This document shows, one piece after another, positions 7,662-14,864 of a stretch of 21,753 nt of DNA. The stretch spans positions 1-21,753 of the forward strand of contig JAEYYS010000226.1 in assembly GCA_023428335.1 (NCBI GenBank), in the 5' to 3' direction. Every line of letters begins with the position of its first letter. Within the stretch, counting starts at the first letter, position 1. The position numbers and the translations under genes are program-made. Below the pieces are notes generated by a model that worked only from the letters and a program-made list of their open reading frames with translations, was not told the DNA's origin and ran no database searches. The DNA comes from Verrucomicrobiota bacterium. Lineage in GTDB: Bacteria > Verrucomicrobiota > Verrucomicrobiia > Verrucomicrobiales > Verrucomicrobiaceae.

Positions 7662-10589
7662 ATGATGTTGCGCACCGGTTTCCTGCTGATGGCCGCCCCC
7701 TTCGCGGTCGCTGCGCCCGATTTCGAGCGCGAGGTGGCACCGATTTTTGAGTCGCGCTGCCTGGCCTGCCACGATGCCGCCAACGCCGAGGGCGACGTCC
7801 GTCTCGACAGCCGCGCGGCGGTTTTGGAGCACCTGGTTCCCGGTCGGCCTGAGGTCAGCGTCCTGATCGAGCAAATCAGCGGTGCCAAGCCGGCCATGCC
7901 GCGCAAGGAAAAGCCTCTCACTGCCGCGCAGGTCGACACCCTGCGCGCCTGGGTGCAGGCCGGTGCGCCCTGGCCGGAGGCGCGCGTGCTCGCCGACAAG
8001 CCGGCGCGTGACCTGAACTGGTGGAGCCTGCGGGCGATTGCAAAGCCGAAACCGGCCGATCCGAAGGCGCATCCCATCGATGCGTTCCTTGACGCGAAAC
8101 TGGCCGAGCGGGGGTTGGTGCCGGTGCCCGCGGCCGATGCGGCGACGCTGGTTCGCCGGTTGAGTTACGATCTCACCGGTCTGCCGCCGGACCCGGCGGA
8201 TCTGCCGGAGCCTTCGACCCGGCTCACCGACGCGGCTTGGGAGGAGCGCGTCGACCGCCTTCTGGCCAGCCCGGCCTTCGGCGAAAAATGGGGCCAGCAC
8301 TGGCTCGATCTGGTCCGCTATGCTGAGACCCACGGCTACGACAAGGACAAGCCCAGATTGAATGCCTGGCCGTACCGCGATTACGTCATTCGCAGCCTCA
8401 ACACCGACAAGCCCTACGATCGCTTCGTCCAGGAACAGATCGCCGGCGACGCCTTGTTCCCCGGTGACCCAGACGGTGTGCTCGGCCTGGGGTTTCTCGC
8501 GGCCGGCCCCTGGGATTTGATTGGCCACAGCGAGGTCGGTGAGGGCAAGGTCGACGGCCGCATCGCCAAGCATCTCGATCGCGATGAGATGATCTCCGCG
8601 GTCTTCAATGTCTTCACCAGCACGACGGTGCAGTGCGCCCAGTGCCATCATCACAAATTCGATCCGGTGACGATGCCGGATTACTACCGCCTGCATGCTG
8701 TCTTCGCCGCGGTGGACCGCGCCGACCGCGTGTATAGCGGACTGCCGCCCGAGCAGGAACAGCGGCGCAATGTCCTGCTCGCGAGGGTCAACGCGCTCAG
8801 GGCCGAGCAAGCGAAGCTGGCCGGCGAGGCCAAGCGTGAACTCGCTGCGCGCACCTCCGGCATTGAGCGTCGGCTCAACGAACTCAAAGCCAAACACGGT
8901 TCGCCACTGCGCCCTCAATTCGGCTGGCACAGCCAGATTGTGAAGTCGCCGGACACGGTGAAATGGGTGCAGGTCGATCTCGGCAAGGTGCAGGGGGTGG
9001 AGCAGGTGCGACTCATCCCGGCCTACGACACCTTCAACGGCATCGGCGCCGGTTTTGGTTTTCCGGTCCGCTACAGGGTCGAGGCGTCCAATGACGCGGA
9101 GTTCAAGCAGGGCGTGCGCCTGATCCACGACGCCACTGCGGCCGATCAGCCCAATCCGCGCCATGACGAGATCGTGATCGATGTCGGCGGTGAACCGCTG
9201 CGCTACCTGCGAGTCACCGCCACCCGCCTGGCACCACGCAAGGACGACTTCATCTTTGCCCTCGGTGAACTGCAGGCGATTGGCGGTGAAAACCACGACA
9301 ACCTGGTTCAGGGGGCTGCGGTCAGCGCCCTCGACAGCATTGAAGCGCCGCCGCGCTGGGGGCGCGCCAACCTGACCGATGGCATCTGGCATCGCGAGGT
9401 CGAGGATTCCAATGCCCTGGCGGAACTGCGTGATCTGGAGGCGCAGAAATCCGCCATCGAGCGTGAACTGGCCGACCCGGCCCGCGACGCGCGGCTGGCC
9501 GCCCTCGCCAAGGAGTTGGCAGCCTTGAATCCCGAACTCGCCGCCTTCCCCAAGGGAGAACTTGTCTATGCCGCCGCCACGGATTTCACCGTGCAGGGTC
9601 GCTTCCTGGCCACCGGCGGCAAGCCGCGCGAAATCCGCTTGCTGCAGCGCGGCGACATCCGTTCGCCCGGCGAACGCATGCGGCCAGGTCTGCCGCCGCT
9701 CTGGCCGGGCGCGTCGGAGCAGTTCGACCTGCCGCCGACCGCTCCCGAGTCCGCCGCGCGTGCGGCGCTGGCGCAGGCCATTGCCTCGCGCGACAACCCG
9801 CTGTTCTGGCGCAGCATCGTCAACCGGGTCTGGCTGTGGACCTTCGGTCAGCCCCTCGTTGGTACGCCGAATGACTTCGGCCGCATGGGTCAGTCGCCCA
9901 CGCATCCGGAAATGCTTGACTTCCTGGCCGCGCGTCTGCGCGACGATCCGCGGCATTCGCTGAAGAGCCTGGTCCGATTGCTGGTCACCAGTCGCGCCTA
10001 CCGCCGGGCCTCGGTTCACGATGCGGCCAACGCCCGTCTCGATGCCAACAACGAGCTGCTCTGGCGCGCCAACCGCCGCCGCCTCAGCGCCGAGGAATTC
10101 CGCGACAGCCTGCTCAGCACTGCCGGCGTCCTGCGCCTGGAACCGTGCGGCGGACCGAGCTTCCAGGATTTCGTCATCGAGAAACCGCAGCATTCGCCGC
10201 ACTACCAGTACCACCTGCACGATCCCAACGATGCCGCCGGTCATCGCCGCAGCGTCTACCGTTTCATCGTGCGCAGCCAGCCGCAGCCCTTCCTCACCAG
10301 CCTCGACTGCGCCGATCCCTCGCAGAGTGTGCCGCGGCGCGATGAATCGACCACCGCCCTGCAGGCGCTCGCCCAGTGGAACAACCGCCTCGTTGAGGCC
10401 ATGTCGGTCCAGTTCGGTCAACGACTGGCGCGCGCCCCGGATCCGGTCGCTAGCGCCTGTCAAACCGCGCTTGGGCGATCGCCGACCGCGAACGAACGCG
10501 CCGTGCTCACCCACCATCTGCAGGCCCATGGCCCCGCCGCGCTCGCCCGCGTGGTCTTCAACCTCAACGCCTTCGTCTACCTCGACTGA
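7662..10589 (+). CDS. Secreted DUF1549/DUF1553 (PSCyt-PSD1) c-type cytochrome-like protein with an inserted discoidin-like module
   Basis: About 975 residues. An in-frame GTG exists at 7623, but the ATG at 7662 (or 7665) directly begins a signal peptide (MLRTGFLLMAAPFAVA), so it is preferred. The order is: N-terminal PSCyt1 domain with haem motif CLACH (33-37); DUF1549/PSCyt2 with the second CxxCH motif CAQCHHHKFDP (325-335); a charged coiled coil (about 365-418); a discoidin-like module (420-576: FGWHS, VKWVQVDLG, DFIFALGELQ, NLTDG); and C-terminal DUF1553/PSD1 with FWRSIVNRVW and FGRMGQSPTHPEML. The family is abundant in Planctomycetes and Verrucomicrobia, is usually paired with DUF1501, and has been linked to breakdown of complex extracellular polysaccharides; its reaction is unknown. 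The DUF1501 gene follows after 4 bases. The inserted module matches those of the upstream sensor kinase. Confidence 0.93.
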   Translation: MMLRTGFLLMAAPFAVAAPDFEREVAPIFESRCLACHDAANAEGDVRLDSRAAVLEHLVPGRPEVSVLIEQISGAKPAMPRKEKPLTAAQVDTLRAWVQAGAPWPEARVLADKPARDLNWWSLRAIAKPKPADPKAHPIDAFLDAKLAERGLVPVPAADAATLVRRLSYDLTGLPPDPADLPEPSTRLTDAAWEERVDRLLASPAFGEKWGQHWLDLVRYAETHGYDKDKPRLNAWPYRDYVIRSLNTDKPYDRFVQEQIAGDALFPGDPDGVLGLGFLAAGPWDLIGHSEVGEGKVDGRIAKHLDRDEMISAVFNVFTSTTVQCAQCHHHKFDPVTMPDYYRLHAVFAAVDRADRVYSGLPPEQEQRRNVLLARVNALRAEQAKLAGEAKRELAARTSGIERRLNELKAKHGSPLRPQFGWHSQIVKSPDTVKWVQVDLGKVQGVEQVRLIPAYDTFNGIGAGFGFPVRYRVEASNDAEFKQGVRLIHDATAADQPNPRHDEIVIDVGGEPLRYLRVTATRLAPRKDDFIFALGELQAIGGENHDNLVQGAAVSALDSIEAPPRWGRANLTDGIWHREVEDSNALAELRDLEAQKSAIERELADPARDARLAALAKELAALNPELAAFPKGELVYAAATDFTVQGRFLATGGKPREIRLLQRGDIRSPGERMRPGLPPLWPGASEQFDLPPTAPESAARAALAQAIASRDNPLFWRSIVNRVWLWTFGQPLVGTPNDFGRMGQSPTHPEMLDFLAARLRDDPRHSLKSLVRLLVTSRAYRRASVHDAANARLDANNELLWRANRRRLSAEEFRDSLLSTAGVLRLEPCGGPSFQDFVIEKPQHSPHYQYHLHDPNDAAGHRRSVYRFIVRSQPQPFLTSLDCADPSQSVPRRDESTTALQALAQWNNRLVEAMSVQFGQRLARAPDPVASACQTALGRSPTANERAVLTHHLQAHGPAALARVVFNLNAFVYLD

Positions 10590-10593
10590 CGCC

Positions 10594-12024
10594 ATGCACC
10601 GCCGCGACTTCCTTGCCTCCTTCGCCGGGCTCGCGCTCGCCGATCTGCTGCGCCGCGACGGCGCCCTCGCCGCCCCCGGCGTGCTGGGCTCCGGCCTGCA
10701 TCATCCGCCGCGCGCCAAGCGTGTCATTCAACTCTTCATGGCCGGCGCGGCCAGCCATGTCGATCTCTGGGATCACAAGCCGTTGCTCCAGCAGAAAGAC
10801 GGCCAGCCCTGGGATCCGGGCGAGCAGGTGGAGCTGTTCCAAAGCACGCCCGGCGCCTGCTTCGCCAGTCCCTGGGCCTTTCGCCCCTATGGCGAGTCGG
10901 GCAAGGCTTTGAGCGACATCGTCGCCCCGCTTGGCGCCGTCGTCGATGACCTGGCCTTTGTCCACAACGTCGTCGGCAAGACCGGCGTGCACAGCCAGGG
11001 CACCCTGCTGCAGACGACCGGCTTTCAACTGCCCGGCTTTCCGAGTGCAGGTTCCTGGGTCAGTCATGCGCTCGGCAGCGAGAGCGACAACCTGCCCTCG
11101 TTCGTCGTCCTGCCCGACCACCGCGGCCTCGCTTCCAACGGCGCCAAGAACTGGGCCAGCGCCTTCCTGCCGGCCCAGCACCAGGGCACGGTCATCCGCC
11201 CGGGCAGCGCGCAGCCGATCGCCGACCTGCAGCCGCCGGCCTCGGTGACGGCGGCAGCCGACCGCGCGGGTCTCGATGTGCTTGCCCGGCTCAATACTGC
11301 CCATGCCATGGAACGCGCCGGTGACGACCGGCTGCTGGCTCGCGTGCGCAGTTACGAACTGGCCGCCGCCATGCAACTCAGTGCCACGGATGCCCTCGAC
11401 GTCTCGCGCGAGCCGCGCCACATCCGCGAGCTGTACGGTCTCGCCCCCGAGGGGCCCGGGGTCGACGACACGACGATCAACATCAAGGCCGAGACCGAGT
11501 TTTTTGGCCGCAAGTGCCTGGTCGCCCGTCGCCTGCTCGAACGCGGTGTCCGTTTCGTGCAGATATGGAGCGGCAATGACAACGGTTTCCCGCGCCGCAA
11601 CTGGGACAGCCATGAGGACGTCCGGCGCGATCACGAGCCGCTCGCTCTGGGCATGGCGCGCGGCACCGCGGCCCTGATCCAGGACCTCAAGCAGCGCGGC
11701 ATGCTGGAGGACACGATCATCCTCTGGACCACCGAGTTCGGTCGCATGCCCTGTTCGCAGGGCAGCCGGGGACGCGATCACAACCCCTTCGTCTTCACCA
11801 ACTGGCTGTGCGGCGGCGGCGTCAGGGGCGGCACCTACGGCGAAAGCGATGTCTGGGGCTTCCGTCCGGCTGATCCCGCCCGCGCCACCAGCGTCTACGA
11901 CATCCATGCCACCGTGCTGCACCTGCTCGGCATCGATCACGAGCGCCTGACCGTGCGCCACAACAGCATCGACCGCCGTCTCACCGACGTGCACGGCCAT
12001 GTTTTGAACGATCTGCTGGCCTGA
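10594..12024 (+). CDS. DUF1501 family protein, Tat-exported, alkaline-phosphatase-fold
   Basis: A 476-residue protein starting MHRRDFLASFAGLALADLL, a twin-arginine signal (R3-R4) typical of DUF1501 proteins, which implies folding, possibly with metal, in the cytoplasm before export. Landmarks are FMAGAASHVDLWDHKP near residue 50, FFGRKCLVARRLLERGVRF, IILWTTEFGRMPCSQGS and GRDHNPFVFTNWLCGGG, matching the sulfatase/alkaline-phosphatase-like core of the family. The frame is open far upstream, into the previous gene, but the ATG at 10594 gives the Tat signal and sits 4 bases after the preceding stop, so the two genes are surely one operon and probably one complex. The enzymatic activity of DUF1501 is not established; hydrolysis of a sulfate or phosphate ester on a polymer is a reasonable guess from the fold. 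A terminator-like hairpin follows its stop. Confidence 0.94.
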   Translation: MHRRDFLASFAGLALADLLRRDGALAAPGVLGSGLHHPPRAKRVIQLFMAGAASHVDLWDHKPLLQQKDGQPWDPGEQVELFQSTPGACFASPWAFRPYGESGKALSDIVAPLGAVVDDLAFVHNVVGKTGVHSQGTLLQTTGFQLPGFPSAGSWVSHALGSESDNLPSFVVLPDHRGLASNGAKNWASAFLPAQHQGTVIRPGSAQPIADLQPPASVTAAADRAGLDVLARLNTAHAMERAGDDRLLARVRSYELAAAMQLSATDALDVSREPRHIRELYGLAPEGPGVDDTTINIKAETEFFGRKCLVARRLLERGVRFVQIWSGNDNGFPRRNWDSHEDVRRDHEPLALGMARGTAALIQDLKQRGMLEDTIILWTTEFGRMPCSQGSRGRDHNPFVFTNWLCGGGVRGGTYGESDVWGFRPADPARATSVYDIHATVLHLLGIDHERLTVRHNSIDRRLTDVHGHVLNDLLA

Positions 12025-12048
12025 GGGGCTGACCCTGCGTGGCGGAGC

Positions 12049-12075
12049 GCGAGTGTGCCAAAGGTCACTCGCTTT
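12049..12075 (+). terminator. Terminator-like hairpin after the DUF1501 gene
   Basis: GCGAGTG at 12049-12055 pairs perfectly with CACTCGC at 12066-12072. The loop can add a three-pair extension (GCC with GGT around AAA). The stem is followed by TTT at 12073-12075. It lies 24 bases after the DUF1501 stop. The short T-run makes termination efficiency uncertain, but the position fits the end of the 5066-12024 transcription unit. Confidence 0.5.
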
Positions 12076-12137
12076 GGACAGACGGCGCCGTTGCCGATGC
12101 ATGCGGGCATCTGAAGGCAGGCTGGAACTGCGCACGC

Positions 12138-12166
12138 GCCCTGAAAAAACAGGGCTGGAAGCTTCC
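12138..12166. promoter_or_regulatory. Adjacent hairpin and 10-bp palindrome upstream of the second regulator gene
   Basis: A 6-bp stem GCCCTG/CAGGGC (12138-12143 and 12150-12155) encloses a loop of six A residues. One base later comes the perfect palindrome GGAAGCTTCC (12157-12166), ending 22 bases before the GTG start at 12189. There is no U-tract, so a terminator is unlikely. The palindrome could be an operator for the adjacent response regulator, and the hairpin could lie in its 5' leader; both roles are inference, and a short palindrome can occur by chance. Confidence 0.3.
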
Positions 12167-12188
12167 GCCGGTGCCGTTACCTTGACCT

Positions 12189-12830
12189 GTGCCCTCCAAG
12201 CCCCTGTCCATTCTGCTGGCCGATGACCATGCCGTCGTGCGCAACGGCTTTCGCCACATCCTGGCGGCGGAGTGGGACATGGAGGTGGTGGCCGAAGCCG
12301 CCAACGGCCGCGAGGCGGTCGACCTGGCGGAACAGCTCAAGCCGGATGTCGTGGTCATGGATGTGACCATGCCCGAGTTGAACGGCATTGAGGCCTCGCG
12401 CCGGATTGCCAAGGCCTGTCCGCGCACCCGCATCCTGGCCCTGTCGATGCACAAGGACGCCGTTTACGTGCGCGAGATCCTGCGCGCGGGCGCCCACGGC
12501 TATCTGCTCAAGGACTCCAGCCAGAGCGACTTCCTTTCCGCGGTGCGGGCGGTCGCCGTCGGCAAGGGCTGGCTCAGCCCCGAGGTTTCCGACGCGGTGC
12601 TCGAGGACTACCGCAAGCATGTGACCAATCCGGTCGACCTGCTTTCCACACGCGAGCGCGAGGTCCTGCAGCTCATTGCCGAAAGCAAGACCAACAAGGA
12701 GATCGCCAACGCCCTGCACCTGAGCGTGTACACCGTCGAGGCGCACCGCTCGCGCATCATGGAAAAGCTCAACCTGCATTCCATTGGCGAGCTGGTGCGC
12801 TTTGCCATGCGCAACGGTTTGATCGACTGA
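12189..12830 (+). CDS. NarL/FixJ-family response regulator (second two-component system)
   Basis: A 213-residue regulator. The GTG at 12189 must be close to the true start: an in-frame TGA lies at 12183-12185, only one codon away, and the very next residues lead straight into the first receiver strand (SILLADDHAVV). The receiver has D12/D13, phospho-acceptor D58 in VVVMDVTMPE, S86 and K108. A LuxR-type helix-turn-helix follows from about residue 150 (LSTREREVLQLIAESKTNKE, then LHLSVYTVEAHRSRI). The kinase gene begins 10 bases after its stop, so regulator and kinase form an operon, in the opposite order to the first pair in this window. Targets are unknown; the neighbouring cytochrome operon and its own palindromic leader are candidates. 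Confidence 0.94.
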   Translation: MPSKPLSILLADDHAVVRNGFRHILAAEWDMEVVAEAANGREAVDLAEQLKPDVVVMDVTMPELNGIEASRRIAKACPRTRILALSMHKDAVYVREILRAGAHGYLLKDSSQSDFLSAVRAVAVGKGWLSPEVSDAVLEDYRKHVTNPVDLLSTREREVLQLIAESKTNKEIANALHLSVYTVEAHRSRIMEKLNLHSIGELVRFAMRNGLID

Positions 12831-12840
12831 GGAGCATGCC

Positions 12841-14166
12841 ATGGCGGACGAATGGTTCATCCTCGGTCGCCGGGTCAATGAGCGCACGGTGCTCACCGGC
12901 CTGGTCGCCGGTTTCGGTGCGGTCATGCTGCTGCTCGGCGCCGCCGGCTGGCTGGCCGTGCGCGAGGGGCGCTCCATCCGTCTCAATGCCGAGGAGCTCA
13001 TGCGCGAGCAGGTGCTGGTCACCCGCCTGCTGCATGAGGCCCAGGTCGAGGAGGACGCCCTGGCGCTGACGCTGCACCGCCTGACCCGCTCGGTCGATCC
13101 GGCCGAGCGCGCGGGACAGTTGCGCGAACTCGAGCAGGCGGATCGCGCCATTGCCCGGCTCGCTGATCAGGCACGCACAACCGCACAGGCGGCGCCCTGG
13201 CATCGCCTGGCCGGGGCGACCCGCGGCTTTTCCGAGCAGGTCCGCCAGGTCTTTGCCGCCGAGGGCGGCATTTCGCGGGAGCGCATGGAGCGGCTTTTTT
13301 CCGCGCACGACGAGGTGGTACGGTTGATCCACGGCCTCATCCTGGAGAGCACCGATCACCTGGAACGGCTCGACCTGCGCCTCGCCGGCCATCTGCGCGC
13401 CCTCGCGGGAAAATCCGCCCTGCTGCTCGGCTCGGCCCTCGTTTTGTCCGGCGTTTGTGCGGCCGGCACCATCGCCTACGTGCGCTCCAGCATCCGTCGC
13501 ATTGAGGGGCAGACCGATGAACTCAACCGCGTCTCCTGGCACATGCTGCAGAGTCAGGAGGAGGCGGCGCGACGCTTCAGCCATGAGTTGCATGACGAGC
13601 TCGGTCAGTCGCTGGCCGCAGTGCGCGCCAACCTGGTTGCACGCACCTGCACCGACGAAGCCCACCGGCGTGCTGACTGTCTGCAGTTGGTCGACGCCGC
13701 CATTGCCAACGTGCGCGAGCTGTCGCAGTTGCTGCGGCCGGTCATCCTTGATGACTTCGGTCTCGATGCCGGCCTGCGCTGGTTGACCGAAGGTTTCGCC
13801 CTGCGCACGCGCCTGCAGGTGAACTACGAATCCGATCTCGACACGCGCCTGCACAGCGACCTCGAAACGCATCTGTTTCGCATCGGTCAGGAGGCGTTGA
13901 CCAATGTCGCCCGTCACGCCGGTGCGACGCGCGTGAGTCTGCGACTGCATGCTGGCGAGGGGCGCGTGCGTCTCGATATCGAGGATGATGGTCGCGGTCT
14001 GCCCGCGGATCCCTCGAGCTCGCGTCCGGGCCTGGGTCTGACCGGCATGCGCGCCCGTGCCCGCCAATGCGGCGGCACTTTGGAAATCCAACCGGTCTTC
14101 CCCCACGGTCTCGCTCTGCTGGTCGATGTGCCCCTGCGCCTCGCCGAAGCTGATGAAACGGGGTGA
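12841..14166 (+). CDS. Membrane sensor histidine kinase, HPK7/NarX-DegS type
   Basis: A 441-residue kinase preceded by a good Shine-Dalgarno, AGGAG at 12830-12834, six bases before the ATG and overlapping the stop of the regulator gene. Two transmembrane helices (about 17-40 and 191-213) bracket an alpha-helical periplasmic sensor of about 150 residues resembling four-helix-bundle ligand sensors; no recognisable binding motif stands out. After a short linker helix come HisKA_3 with RFSHELHDELGQSLAAVRANL (phospho-acceptor H251), the LLRPVILDDFGLDAGLRWL segment, N-box EALTNVARH (E351, N355) and the ATP lid residues DDGRGLP and GLGLTGMRARA. It should phosphorylate the regulator encoded just upstream. 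Unlike the first kinase of the window it has no discoidin-like modules, so the two systems sense different things. It converges on the SOUL-family gene, with 28 bases between the stops. Confidence 0.93.
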   Translation: MADEWFILGRRVNERTVLTGLVAGFGAVMLLLGAAGWLAVREGRSIRLNAEELMREQVLVTRLLHEAQVEEDALALTLHRLTRSVDPAERAGQLRELEQADRAIARLADQARTTAQAAPWHRLAGATRGFSEQVRQVFAAEGGISRERMERLFSAHDEVVRLIHGLILESTDHLERLDLRLAGHLRALAGKSALLLGSALVLSGVCAAGTIAYVRSSIRRIEGQTDELNRVSWHMLQSQEEAARRFSHELHDELGQSLAAVRANLVARTCTDEAHRRADCLQLVDAAIANVRELSQLLRPVILDDFGLDAGLRWLTEGFALRTRLQVNYESDLDTRLHSDLETHLFRIGQEALTNVARHAGATRVSLRLHAGEGRVRLDIEDDGRGLPADPSSSRPGLGLTGMRARARQCGGTLEIQPVFPHGLALLVDVPLRLAEADETG

Positions 14167-14194
14167 GGTCGAAGGCGGGCGCGGGCCGGCCGTT

Positions 14195-14755
14195 TCAGGA
14201 GCCGGTCGACACGGGCACGAGCACTTCGTTGCGACGGAGTGGACCGGGTGTCCACGGCGGATCGTAGGAGGCGCTGAAGGGCTTGCCGGCTTCCTTCAGA
14301 CCCTGTTGCGCCATCCAAGTGCGCAGTTGGATCAGGGCTGCTGCATCGGCGGCTGTTGAGCGCCGGCCGCTGAATCGGTGGACGGCGACGCGTCCGGCGG
14401 GCCGTTTTTCGAGGCGCACGTCTTTCGAGGAAGGCGCGGGGGCTTGGCGTTTCTCGGCAGGCAGAACAAAGGCCATTTGGTCGTCGACCATGAAGACCGG
14501 TGTCGTCATGGCGATTTTTTCCTGGGTGGCATTGGCACCGCTGATGTAGCGAAACAAGCGCATGAAGCTTCCATCGGCGCCGTCGTTGCGGGTGCTGACC
14601 AGGGGTAGCTCCGGGTAGGCACGCAATTCGAAGTCGCCCTCGGTGCGCAGGATCTCGTAGGGCGCGGTTTCATAACCGGCACGGGTGGCGGCGCAGGCGG
14701 CGACGCCGAGGGCGACCACGAACAAGCCGACGAGCAGAACGAAGAGACGTTTCAC
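14195..14755 (-). CDS. SOUL-family haem-binding-like lipoprotein
   Basis: About 186 residues from a GTG start at 14755. That start is chosen because it directly begins a signal sequence (VKRLFVLLVGLFVVALG) ending in a VAAC lipobox; the ATG-started extension upstream is Cys/Pro/Arg-rich and does not look like protein of this family. The mature part has the SOUL signature: YEILRTEGDFELRAYPELP, FMRLFRYISGAN, KIAMTTPVFM, MAFVLPAEK and the C-terminal SYDPPWTPGPLRRNEVLVPV. SOUL proteins bind haem or other porphyrins in animals and plants; bacterial members are mostly uncharacterised, so only a periplasmic, membrane-anchored location is reasonably predicted. It follows the giant peptidase gene on the same strand after 109 bases, so it may be co-transcribed. 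No strong Shine-Dalgarno is visible. Confidence 0.87.
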   Translation of the reverse strand: MKRLFVLLVGLFVVALGVAACAATRAGYETAPYEILRTEGDFELRAYPELPLVSTRNDGADGSFMRLFRYISGANATQEKIAMTTPVFMVDDQMAFVLPAEKRQAPAPSSKDVRLEKRPAGRVAVHRFSGRRSTAADAAALIQLRTWMAQQGLKEAGKPFSASYDPPWTPGPLRRNEVLVPVSTGS

Positions 14756-14784
14756 GTCCGGAGTTACGCCGGGAGGCTGCGGTC

Positions 14785-14860
14785 GGAGCCAAAACCTTGG
14801 CGAGGGGCGGGCAGAGGGCAGAGAGGTCGCACCTTCGGGGCACTCTTCGCCCTTGGCTCC
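14785..14860 (-). repeat. Long-loop inverted repeat after the peptidase gene
   Basis: GGAGCCAA at 14785-14792 is the exact reverse complement of TTGGCTCC at 14853-14860, with 60 bases between. It begins 4 bases beyond the stop of the 2268-residue peptidase gene and fills most of the gap to the SOUL gene. It may fold the end of the peptidase message, but it has no T-run, and an 8-bp match over 60 bases could be chance. Confidence 0.25.
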
Positions 14861-14864
14861 AAAC

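Noticed and set aside
10021..10593. Upstream extension of the DUF1501 frame
   Set aside because: The frame is open but overlaps the end of the cytochrome gene; the ATG at 10594 yields a perfect Tat signal 4 bases after the preceding stop.
7386..10595. A 1069-codon open frame on the minus strand, longer than any plus-strand gene it covers
   Set aside because: It runs antisense through the end of a response regulator and the whole DUF1549/DUF1553 gene, whose haem motifs, signal peptide and domain order are unmistakable. Its translation is low-complexity Arg/Gly/Val/Glu-rich with no recognisable domain. Long antisense frames are expected where third codon positions are almost all G or C.
10564..12135. 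A 523-codon minus-strand open frame
   Set aside because: Antisense to the DUF1501 gene, which has a Tat signal and family motifs throughout.
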